From positions 62,001 to 126,000 of the forward strand of contig NZ_MDEN01000060.1 in assembly GCF_001705435.1 (NCBI RefSeq): DNA of 64,000 nt. The letters are read 5' to 3'. Below, piece by piece: positions 10,001 to 17,630 of the stretch. A model generated the notes under the pieces. That model did not search any database and was not told where the DNA came from. It saw nothing but the letters and a program-made list of their open reading frames with translations. How positions within the stretch are numbered: position 1 is the first letter of the stretch; each line of letters opens with the position of its first letter. Position numbers and translations under genes: made by a program. The stretch comes from Pseudomonas graminis (GTDB taxonomy: Bacteria > Pseudomonadota > Gammaproteobacteria > Pseudomonadales > Pseudomonadaceae).

Positions 10001-11803
10001 TCAAGCGCTTGGCTGTTCTTCACCCGATGCCGCCGGTGCTGCTGCGGGCGCGGATGGCGTTGCCGCTGCCACACGAGGGTGAGCCTGACCTTGTGCCTGG
10101 GCTTGAGCCTTGGCCTGTTGTTGAGCCAGTTCCGCAATGACTTGGTCACGTGCGCCATACATGGAAAGCGTGCCAGCGTTCAAGACCATAACGCGATCCA
10201 GACGGGACAGAATGTTCGGACGGTGGGAAATAATGAACACCGTTGCGCCAGTTTCCTTGATCTTCTGCAGAGCCACGCCAAGTGCACGTTCGCCGACTTC
10301 ATCAAGGTTGGAGTTTGGCTCGTCGAGTACAATCAGGCGAGGGCTGCCATACACCGCACGAGCAAGACCGATACGCTGCCGCTGACCACCGGAAAGATTC
10401 ACACCTTCACTGCCTATAACGGTGTCATAGCCGTTAGGTAGCTGAAGGATCATTTCGTGAACGCCTGCGATACGCGCCGCCAGCACCACCTGCTCAGGGT
10501 CTACCTTGGCAAACCGGGCGATGTTATCGCTGATGCTGCCTTCAAAAAGCTCAATATCCTGAGGCAGGTAGCCTAAGTGCGGACCGAGTTCCTGCTTGTC
10601 CCAGGAACTGATGTCCGCGCCGTCCAAACGCACCGTGCCGTGCTGCGGCGGCCAGATGCCAAGCAGCGCGCGGGCCAAGGTCGACTTGCCCGCTGCGCTT
10701 GGCCCGACGATGCCGACGATGCTGCCCGCGGGAGCCACGAAACTGATGTTCCGGATAACCGGTGCCTTTGCGCCGGGTGGCGCAACTACAAGGTTTTCGA
10801 CCTGCAAGTGCCCCTCTGGATCTGGTAACGACATGCGATTAGGCTCGGCGTTAAGCTTTTCAAGCGTGTCGTTCAGACGCTGGTACTGCATGCGGGCCGC
10901 TACGAATCCCTTCCAACTGCCGACTATCTGATCTATCGGCGAGAGCGCACGGCCAAGCAGCAACGAACCGGCCATCATAAGCCCTGGGTTTATCTCGTGG
11001 TTGATGGCCAAATATGCGCCGGCGGCGAGCATCATCGACTGGCCCCAGTTCCGGAAGGTTTTCGAGATTGATGTGATGACCCCACTCTTATCACTGGCTT
11101 CGGATTGGAGTACCAGCACACGTCGCTGGCGGACTGCCCAGCGTCCTATCAACGTGTCGAGCATACCCATGGACTCGATCACTTCTGCGTTGCGCAAATT
11201 CTTTGTAGTGTGAAGATTTGCGGTGAGGCTCTGCTTGTTGGCCTCCGCCAGCGTGTTACTTGTGTAGCGATGAGTGAGGTATGCCAGTGCGATTAATACT
11301 GCCGCAGAACCTACGGTCATCCAGCCAAACCATGGATGGAACATGAACATGACAGCGGTATAAATCGGTAACCATGGTGCGTCGAAGACCGCGAACAGAC
11401 CGCTACCGGTCAGGAACTGTCGAAGCGAAGTTAAATCGTTCAGGGATTGGGCCGAGGCGTCCATCCCACCGCTGGCTAGCGCTCTCTTGAAGCTCGCACG
11501 GTAGACATCACGGCTGAGTAGCACGTCCAAGCGATTGCTGATGCGAACCATAATCCGGGACCGAACCCACTCCAGCGATCCGAGTGTCGCCATTAAGAGG
11601 GTCAAGATTAACGTCAGCATGATGAGCGTGGACGTGCTATTGCTAGGGATTACCCGACCTGATATCTGGATCATGTAGAAGGTGGGGACCAACATCAACG
11701 TGTTGACGAAGAAGCTGAAAAACCCTACTGAGATGAAGCTGCCCTTACAAACCTTGAGGGCAGCTTGCAGATTGTTTTCGTGTGAGCGACTCATGGAATC
11801 CAT
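10001..11803 (-). CDS. Type I secretion ABC transporter, permease and ATPase fused (PrtD/RsaD type)
   Basis: Energises export of C-terminally tagged RTX proteins. About 600 residues: six membrane helices in the first 300 residues, then Walker A GPSAAGKST near 363-371, the ABC signature LSGGQRQR near 466, Walker B LIVLDEPNS and the H-loop ISHRP. There is no N-terminal C39-like domain, so it belongs to the PrtD/AprD/HasD group and not the LapB/HlyB group. The C-terminal tail of about 40 residues is low-complexity Gln/Ala/Pro, which is unusual. The start is ambiguous between MDSMSRSH (used here) and the Met three residues later; a possible extended -10 just upstream argues against the longer frame. 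First gene of the exporter operon, divergent from the RTX gene pair. Confidence 0.94.
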   Translation of the reverse strand: MDSMSRSHENNLQAALKVCKGSFISVGFFSFFVNTLMLVPTFYMIQISGRVIPSNSTSTLIMLTLILTLLMATLGSLEWVRSRIMVRISNRLDVLLSRDVYRASFKRALASGGMDASAQSLNDLTSLRQFLTGSGLFAVFDAPWLPIYTAVMFMFHPWFGWMTVGSAAVLIALAYLTHRYTSNTLAEANKQSLTANLHTTKNLRNAEVIESMGMLDTLIGRWAVRQRRVLVLQSEASDKSGVITSISKTFRNWGQSMMLAAGAYLAINHEINPGLMMAGSLLLGRALSPIDQIVGSWKGFVAARMQYQRLNDTLEKLNAEPNRMSLPDPEGHLQVENLVVAPPGAKAPVIRNISFVAPAGSIVGIVGPSAAGKSTLARALLGIWPPQHGTVRLDGADISSWDKQELGPHLGYLPQDIELFEGSISDNIARFAKVDPEQVVLAARIAGVHEMILQLPNGYDTVIGSEGVNLSGGQRQRIGLARAVYGSPRLIVLDEPNSNLDEVGERALGVALQKIKETGATVFIISHRPNILSRLDRVMVLNAGTLSMYGARDQVIAELAQQQAKAQAQAQGQAHPRVAAATPSAPAAAPAASGEEQPSA

Positions 11804-11834
11804 TACTGATGAGATTGGGCTGCGAACGCGGCCG

Positions 11835-11843
11835 AGTGTACCA
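11835..11843 (-). promoter_or_regulatory. Possible extended -10 promoter of the type I secretion operon
   Basis: On the minus strand the sequence reads TGGTACACT, an extended -10 (TGn plus TACACT), which would start transcription about 25 bases before the chosen ABC start codon. No good -35 accompanies it. This is a by-eye match only. Confidence 0.3.
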
Positions 11844-12547
11844 TCGGCATCGTCCCCGGGCAGCATTAAAGGGCCACCAAAAAGACGCCCATCCGGCGGA
11901 TTTCATGAAACTTTTTTTAAAAAAGCAACTACCTGTCTAGCCCGGGCCTTACAGATTCCTCCGATCGATTGGTAACTTGCCGGAATCGCCTAACTGCCCC
12001 TCTTATAATTTCGAGATATTTCCTTATACAACTTCTGAACTCCGCAGGAGTGGCCAGGAACGGCTTTAATATGCGCAGCTAATGCGTCATTAGTGTCGCT
12101 TACCGCCCTCATAACACCATCCCACCCCGCCCTCATTTGGAGGCTTTGGCAAACGAGAACACGGGCAAGAAACGAGTCAGCGAGCCAGCGATACCGAAGC
12201 AGCACAGGAACGGCGGACGCGCAAAATAGAAGCAAAAATCCCCATAAGGCGCGCACTCATCAAAAATATTTTTTTAGTCCTTCTCCCATGACGAAAGCGC
12301 TCTAGGACGGGCTAAAACGGCTGGCGCCCGCAGTTGCAACGGCCGCGCTGTCAATTTCTTTAGCGCCAAACGACGATCGGTCATGATTTGTAAATATCGC
12401 CTCACCGCGGCCGGCTAGGCTCGTCGAAACGACTGCTCAACCCTTCGGCTTTTGAGCTGACCAACGGTCCCCACAAATCAGTGAATCCATATCACTATGC
12501 CTGCCGGGATGTTCTTACCTCATCTGAGGAAATTTCCTACCAATGAA

Positions 12548-12575
12548 TTGACATTTTCGTTGGATCCATTAGTCT
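12548..12575 (+). promoter_or_regulatory. Candidate sigma70 promoter for the RTX gene pair
   Basis: A perfect -35 (TTGACA) followed after 16 bases by a weak -10 (TAGTCT, three of six consensus bases). It would give a leader of more than 100 bases before the GTG start of the first gene. The -35 is striking but the -10 is poor, so this is tentative. Confidence 0.35.
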
Positions 12576-12689
12576 CAGCTCTCGGCAAATGCCACCAGTA
12601 CGCCATTAAGTTGCACGGTATCTGGAGTGAGTTGATTGGATTGAGACTCTCAACTGCTGTCAGCTCGGGATAAGAAGGAAACTTATTGA

Positions 12690-13574
12690 GTGCAGTCGCA
12701 AACATTAGATGGCTTGAAAATTACCTCCCGCGTAACTCTGCTTGAGCCCGGGATGTATATCTTTCGCTACGCCTCCCAGCCCATTGCAGAGCGCAGCGTC
12801 TGCATTGCCTTGCAGCAAGCGCCGCTCGGCAAGGGCGTCATTGATTTCTTTCCTGCGGAAGGCGTGTCCAAGAACATGCTAACCAAGCTCGGCGACTGCA
12901 TCATCGGGCGGGTCAAGGGCGCGGTAACAACCGTCTTAATCACTGAATACTATCTGGCCGACGTCGCCGTCGACCCTGTCGACTTGCGCATTGACCGCAT
13001 CGATACCTCTCCGGCAATTATGCGCAATTTCCTGCCAGCGAGTCCGACCCCAGAGGCCGTGGCTTTCTCACGCACGACGGCTGTGCGGGCCGTGCTGAAG
13101 CTGACCGGCCATGTAGAAAAAGCCGGCGACATTTCCGTAGTGGATGAATGTCTGGGTGACGCGCGCAGTAGCGAACGCCTGGAAGGCTTTTCCGTTCACT
13201 GGGATAACAAACCTACGGGCGTTGATCTGGCTTACACCAGCACCATCGCCGGCGCAGGTCCCAGTCAGAAGGTACTGACGGGCAGCTTCACAGGGGCCCG
13301 CAATAAGAACGCATCACTGACCGCGGTTGGCTTCGGGCTGACTGGCCCTGATCGTTCTCAATATGAATTGACTGGCTACGTCGTGTTTGCGGGCGCTGCG
13401 CCCCAGCCTATCGTCGCAGAACAGATGCTTTTCGGACCCAGGGGCAGTGAGCCGCTGGTTGCTATACAGCTTTCGATTACTCCCGTTACCGAGATCAACG
13501 CTCTCCGCCATAAGTCTCTCAGGGAAAAACCTGCGTCTACGCAGACAGATAGCAACATCGGCCAATTGGCCTGA
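12690..13574 (+). CDS. Unrecognised protein encoded directly upstream of the RTX/DUF4214 protein
   Basis: 294 residues that I cannot assign to a family. The GTG start is supported by AAGGAA nine bases upstream, and no in-frame ATG competes. There is no signal peptide and no membrane segment. The second half (about 150-260) is rich in short beta-prone, Gly/Thr-containing stretches such as LTGSFTGARNKNASLTAVGFG and could be a beta-sandwich; the first half contains MYIFRYASQPIAERSV and a DDVD-like acidic stretch. It ends 19 bases before the RTX gene and so is almost certainly co-transcribed with it and divergent from the type I exporter. A co-secreted partner, a chaperone or a regulator of the RTX protein are all possible; context, not sequence, suggests the link. 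Confidence 0.75.
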   Translation: MQSQTLDGLKITSRVTLLEPGMYIFRYASQPIAERSVCIALQQAPLGKGVIDFFPAEGVSKNMLTKLGDCIIGRVKGAVTTVLITEYYLADVAVDPVDLRIDRIDTSPAIMRNFLPASPTPEAVAFSRTTAVRAVLKLTGHVEKAGDISVVDECLGDARSSERLEGFSVHWDNKPTGVDLAYTSTIAGAGPSQKVLTGSFTGARNKNASLTAVGFGLTGPDRSQYELTGYVVFAGAAPQPIVAEQMLFGPRGSEPLVAIQLSITPVTEINALRHKSLREKPASTQTDSNIGQLA

Positions 13575-13593
13575 TACATCAGGAATATGACTC

Positions 13594-15000
13594 ATGGCAT
13601 TGCAATACGATACTCCGGTAACAGCAGCAGACCTGTCCTCCTCCCTGGCAGCCAACCCATCGATCTCCGACTCCACCATCGCAGCTATCAGCTCCCTGCT
13701 GAATCTCGATACCGCTAGCACTACCGTCGCCGTTGCGTCTTTCGATGCAACCACCGGTGTTGTGACTGGCCCAGAAGGCGTCACTCCAGAAGTCGTCACT
13801 ATCTCGGCAGACGTGAACACGCTGGCACGCGCCGCTGCTCCTCAGATCAATGTTGATCTGAAAGCCGTTGCTGATGCTTCCGTCTTCATCATCCAAAGCG
13901 ATGCAGGCGTGACTGCGACCCTGGCTACAACTGCTGGCGCTGACAAAATCATCGTTGGCGGTAACGGTAACGACAACATCACCGTAACCGGCGATGCGAA
14001 CGTAACTGTTGACGGCGGTGACGGCAACGACGTAATCACCACTGGCGGGGGCAATGACACCGTCATCGGCGGTATTGGCGTTAACTTCATCACCACCGGT
14101 GCAGGCAACGACACCATCATCACTGGTGCTGGCATTGCAAACACCATCGACGCTGGCACAGGTTTCGACACTGTTGCAATCGGCGGCGCACGCGGTGACT
14201 TCACCGTTGCTCAGTCGGGTTCGACTCTGATCCTGAACGGCGACGACCAGACCACCAGCGTTACTCACGCTGAGTTCCTGACCTTCACTGACGGCCAGAC
14301 TCTGGCTATCGCTGACAACGCTGACGATGCTGCTGTTCTGCGGCTGTACGAAGGCCTGCTGGGTCGCGACGTCGATGCCAACGGCGCTGAGTTCTTTACC
14401 ACAGCTCACGACAACGGCGTTAGCGCTGCTTCGCTGGCTGATGTCGTCGTTAACTCTGCCGAGTACAAAGACGTCCTCGTCGATAACTACCTGGACAGCC
14501 TGTACAACAACCTGCTGAATACTGGTACTGGCGCTGACCAAGCTGGTCAGGACTTCTGGTCCAATGCTGTCGCAAACGGTCAGAGCCTGGCTCAAGTTAC
14601 CGCGAGCATCGCTGCATCGGCTGAAGCTCAAGGCACCACCATCACTGATACTGCCTTCGTAAATAGCCTGTATGAGTCTGCTCTGGGTCGCGCTGCAGAC
14701 ACCAGCGGCCTGGACTTCTGGGTTGACGCTCTGTCCAACGGCACCAGCCGTACTGACATTGCTTCGGGCATCATCACTTCGGGTGAAGCCGCTGACCACG
14801 CTAACGTCGAGTTCGTGAACTCCCTCTACGCCAACGCTTTGGGTCGTGACAACGACGCAAACGATGTAGGCGGCAAAGCGTTCTGGCTGACCGCTCTGGA
14901 CAACGGTGTGTCGCAATCTCAAGTGGCCATCGACATCGTCGGTTCTGCTGATGCACAAGCTCACATCACCAACGTTGTAGTTGTACCTGGTTCGGTCTAA
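13594..15000 (+). CDS. RTX protein with four DUF4214 repeats, probable abundant type I secreted surface protein
   Basis: 468 residues with no signal peptide, no cysteine and no methionine after the initiator; few Lys or Arg, rich in Ala, Thr, Val, Asp, Asn. Residues 1-110 are a Thr/Ala/Val-rich region. RTX-like Gly-Asp nonapeptides (GGNGNDNIT, GGDGNDVIT, GAGNDTIIT) occupy about 120-175. Four DUF4214 copies follow near 250, 300, 355 and 407, each with an LY..LLGR or similar core and a W/F-containing helix. The C-terminus is hydrophobic (NVVVVPGSV), as in type I export signals of the PrtD class. Codons are strongly biased (Leu nearly always CTG, Gly GGT/GGC), implying high expression. The dedicated exporter operon lies across the divergent promoter region. 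S-layer-like or matrix protein is my inference; export by the neighbouring system is likely. Confidence 0.88.
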   Translation: MALQYDTPVTAADLSSSLAANPSISDSTIAAISSLLNLDTASTTVAVASFDATTGVVTGPEGVTPEVVTISADVNTLARAAAPQINVDLKAVADASVFIIQSDAGVTATLATTAGADKIIVGGNGNDNITVTGDANVTVDGGDGNDVITTGGGNDTVIGGIGVNFITTGAGNDTIITGAGIANTIDAGTGFDTVAIGGARGDFTVAQSGSTLILNGDDQTTSVTHAEFLTFTDGQTLAIADNADDAAVLRLYEGLLGRDVDANGAEFFTTAHDNGVSAASLADVVVNSAEYKDVLVDNYLDSLYNNLLNTGTGADQAGQDFWSNAVANGQSLAQVTASIAASAEAQGTTITDTAFVNSLYESALGRAADTSGLDFWVDALSNGTSRTDIASGIITSGEAADHANVEFVNSLYANALGRDNDANDVGGKAFWLTALDNGVSQSQVAIDIVGSADAQAHITNVVVVPGSV

Positions 15001-15018
15001 CTCACCGCTCCTTAGTCA

Positions 15019-15094
15019 CCCCGAATACCTTCGACCGCAAGGTCGGGGGTTTTCAAAAAAGGGGCACCCTCTCGGGCGCCCCTCTTTATTTATA
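15019..15094 (+). terminator. Double Rho-independent terminator after the RTX gene
   Basis: Two consecutive hairpins. The first is CGACC-GCAA-GGTCG (15032-15045) followed by GGGGTTTTC. The second is GGGGCACCC-TCTC-GGGCGCCCC (15061-15082, one A/C mismatch) followed by TCTTTATTTAT. The next gene starts only 14 bases beyond, so it either relies on read-through or on a promoter inside this short gap. Confidence 0.88.
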
Positions 15095-15107
15095 TGCGAA
15101 TCAGCCA

Positions 15108-17630
15108 ATGGCCACTTCTACCCAACTTGACCTTGAGCCAGGCACGCTCATGGAAAAATTCCAGCTCGCTCGTCAAGGTGGCGAGTCGGACCGGGCCATT
15201 TTTTTTCTGGAAAAAGCGCTCCAAACCCCCGAATACCGATCCGAAGCCTTGATATGGAAAGGCATCGGCGCCATGCAGAAACAGCAGCTGCACCAGGCAT
15301 TTCTCTACCTCAGTTCAGCGGCCGCCTGGCTACCGAAACGGGCAGACATCCAGGCATTGACTGGGCGTGTCGTGTTGGCCCTCGGAAAACCCATGTTGGC
15401 GACGCAATTACTGAAAGCCGCCTGGAAACAAAACCCCACCGACGCCGCATTGCGCTCGATGCTCTGGCAGGCACGCAGTCGGACTGAGTCGCCCGAGAAG
15501 CTGCGCAAGCTGATACTCGCCCTCCTCCCTGAAATCAAAGACGCGCAAGAGTTGCAACTGATCGCCGGTCTGCTGGCGAAGCAAGCAGGCGCTTCGAGTT
15601 TCCTTGGAGTCGCGCAGTACGATGCCGAGCGTTGTGAAGTCTCGGGCTGGGCGATCAATCTCAAGTCGCCGGAAAGTCATGTCCGTGTGGCCGTCCACTC
15701 TCAAGATGAACGTCATGAATGCGTGGCTGAGCATCCCCATCCGTTTTTGACTCACTCAGGACTGTGCCTGGATCACGGTGCGTTCCGGCTGCAGATCAAA
15801 GACCCGGCTAAGACGCTCCATGTCCTATTCGAGGACGGAACCGCGTTGAGCGGAAGCCCCCTTTCCAACTTGCCTGTGTTTGTTCCCCCGGCGCCCGTTG
15901 GCAAAAACGCAGCTCGCCTCGAGCCTGTTGACATACTGGTGCCAGTTTATGACGGCCTGGAAGAAACACTCGAGTGCCTGCACAGCGTGTTGCGCAGCCG
16001 TGAGTTCAACCGCACAGCCCACCGTTTAGTCGTACTGAACGATGCAACTCCGAATCCGGCCCTGCGTCAGGCGCTCAGGGACCTGGCGGCTACGGGCGAT
16101 ATCGAACATGTCGAGCACGCCACCAACCTGGGTTTTATCCGTAATGTGAACCGAGGCATGGCGCTGAGCCCGGAGCGCGATGTGGTGTGGCTTAACGCCG
16201 ATACCCGTGTGCACGGCAACTGGCTGGATCGCTTACGTGCTGTAGCGTACAGCGCAAAAGACATCGCCTCCGTCACGCCATTCACCAACAACGGCGAACT
16301 GATGAGCTTCCCGGTGAGCCGGGTAAGCCACACGATGCCCACTGCCCGGGAGCAGGCCGGGCTTGATGAGTTGGCCCGAGTCACCGACAGCCCGGCCGTG
16401 GAGATCGAAACCGGATGCGGTTTCTGCCTTTACATCAAGCGCGATGCCATCGATGAAGCAGGCTACCTCGATGAAGTCCACCTACTGCGCGGCTACGGTG
16501 AGGAAACCGACTGGTGCCTGCGGGCTCGCTCCCTGGGCTGGCGCCATATGGGGGCACCGAATGTCTTCGTCGCCCACCAGGGAGGCATTTCATTCGGTGA
16601 AGAAAAGTCCCTGCGTGTTGCGCACAACAACGCCATTCTTAAACGCCGATACCCGAATGCCTCCGCACGCTACCAAGACTTTTGCATGCGCGATCCACTC
16701 AAACTTCCCCGGCAAGCACTCCAGCGGGCACGCCTTGAGCAACTGGCGGCGTCGATGGCGAATGCATCTGCCAGCGCCCGCCCGCCTAACCGGCTGAGAC
16801 AGTTGCATATCCATAAGGGCGCATCTTTTAAAACGCCACTGAGCCTCACTTGGCACTTTGAGGGCAGCCATACGGTTGTGACACTGCAGGCCGAGTTGCA
16901 GCCTTTGCTGCTTAGCCTCGAGTACCGACTGCCCGCCGAGGCAGGCGACTTGATCAACGACTTGCGCAAGCTTCCGCTGGACGAGATCGTGTATCGACAG
17001 CTCACTGCCTGCCCGAAAGAACTTGTAGCGCTGGCAGCCACGCTGGAAAAACCGTACCGCATCCTGTGCCAGGACGATGAGCTGCTGGATCAAGAAGCCT
17101 CTCGTGACTGGCGGGAGTTCGGCGCACGGGCGATGAGCGTTGTCGTGCCGTGGAAAGCGCAGCGGGCCCGGTATGCCGATGCTTTGCCGAACGCCACTAT
17201 CACTGTCGACAGCAAAAAAACCAGGAACACGCGGCCCAGCAAAAAAGCCCCGCAGGTGTTACTGATTGCCGATGAACTGCGTAATGCCGAGGTCGCAGGC
17301 CAATGGATTGATCTGGCGCGCAGGCTTACCCGGGAGCGCCTCAACGTAGTGTTGATCGCCCTCGGCGATGGCCCGTGGCTAAAAGTATTGCTGGCCACTG
17401 GCGCAGTTCATGCTTTACCCGAGGTTCAAGGGCTCGATCAGGCTGAGTGCCTCAACCTCGTCGACTGCCAAGGCGCCCTCAGCCTGGATAAGGATCCCGG
17501 GGCCGGATGGAAAGCACCGGAGCTGGCAACAATGCTTGGGCTGCCGCTTTACGCAGTGCCCGGACCGGTGTCCCGCGATGCCGGTGCCTTGCCGATCAAT
17601 CAACTTCCCCTTTCACTGAGCCGGGCATGA
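15108..17630 (+). CDS. Large GT2 glycosyltransferase with N-terminal TPR and GW-type beta module
   Basis: 840 residues. Residues 1-145 are TPR-like helices (repeated A-W-K-x-L spacing); about 165-255 is a beta-sandwich module with SGWAINLKSPES and a later HGAFRL strand; about 274-530 is a GT2 catalytic domain opening with VDILVPVYDGLEETLECL, a NADTRVHGNW metal-binding region and an ETDWCLRARSLGW helix; the C-terminal 300 residues resemble a second, glycosyltransferase-like Rossmann domain without clear catalytic residues. Expected to be cytoplasmic. It directly follows the RTX terminator and is translationally coupled to the next glycosyltransferase. The ATG used has no clear ribosome binding site; the Met ten residues later is an alternative. 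Substrate unknown: O-antigen, capsule or the RTX protein itself. Confidence 0.85.
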   Translation: MATSTQLDLEPGTLMEKFQLARQGGESDRAIFFLEKALQTPEYRSEALIWKGIGAMQKQQLHQAFLYLSSAAAWLPKRADIQALTGRVVLALGKPMLATQLLKAAWKQNPTDAALRSMLWQARSRTESPEKLRKLILALLPEIKDAQELQLIAGLLAKQAGASSFLGVAQYDAERCEVSGWAINLKSPESHVRVAVHSQDERHECVAEHPHPFLTHSGLCLDHGAFRLQIKDPAKTLHVLFEDGTALSGSPLSNLPVFVPPAPVGKNAARLEPVDILVPVYDGLEETLECLHSVLRSREFNRTAHRLVVLNDATPNPALRQALRDLAATGDIEHVEHATNLGFIRNVNRGMALSPERDVVWLNADTRVHGNWLDRLRAVAYSAKDIASVTPFTNNGELMSFPVSRVSHTMPTAREQAGLDELARVTDSPAVEIETGCGFCLYIKRDAIDEAGYLDEVHLLRGYGEETDWCLRARSLGWRHMGAPNVFVAHQGGISFGEEKSLRVAHNNAILKRRYPNASARYQDFCMRDPLKLPRQALQRARLEQLAASMANASASARPPNRLRQLHIHKGASFKTPLSLTWHFEGSHTVVTLQAELQPLLLSLEYRLPAEAGDLINDLRKLPLDEIVYRQLTACPKELVALAATLEKPYRILCQDDELLDQEASRDWREFGARAMSVVVPWKAQRARYADALPNATITVDSKKTRNTRPSKKAPQVLLIADELRNAEVAGQWIDLARRLTRERLNVVLIALGDGPWLKVLLATGAVHALPEVQGLDQAECLNLVDCQGALSLDKDPGAGWKAPELATMLGLPLYAVPGPVSRDAGALPINQLPLSLSRA

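Larger units (their letters stand above)
11804..12689. other. Long divergent regulatory region between exporter operon and RTX gene pair
   Basis: Almost 900 bases without a convincing gene. It must hold promoters for both divergent units. I see a possible extended -10 on the minus strand, a TTGACA box on the plus strand at 12548, an inverted repeat GCTCAA/TTGAGC (12435-12440 and 12452-12457) and a small leader hairpin TTGAG-ACT-CTCAA (12641-12653). An 88-codon minus-strand frame starting with GTG near 12256 has a hydrophobic N-terminus but no ribosome binding site at good spacing and no recognisable family, so it is not called. The unusual length suggests complex regulation or an eroded gene. 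Confidence 0.5.

Noticed and set aside
7253..11803. Type I exporter read as LapEBC
   Set aside because: The ATPase lacks the N-terminal C39-like domain of LapB, and lapC/lapB are expected left of lapD; PrtD/RsaD class fits better.
11990..12256. 88-codon minus-strand frame with hydrophobic N-terminus
   Set aside because: GTG start without ribosome binding site and no recognisable family; could be a small membrane protein but support is too thin.
13579..14964. 461-codon minus-strand frame
   Set aside because: Antisense to the RTX gene, created by its strong codon bias.
13594..15000. RTX protein as the LapA adhesin
   Set aside because: Far too small, no large repeats, no visible LapG cleavage region or retention module.
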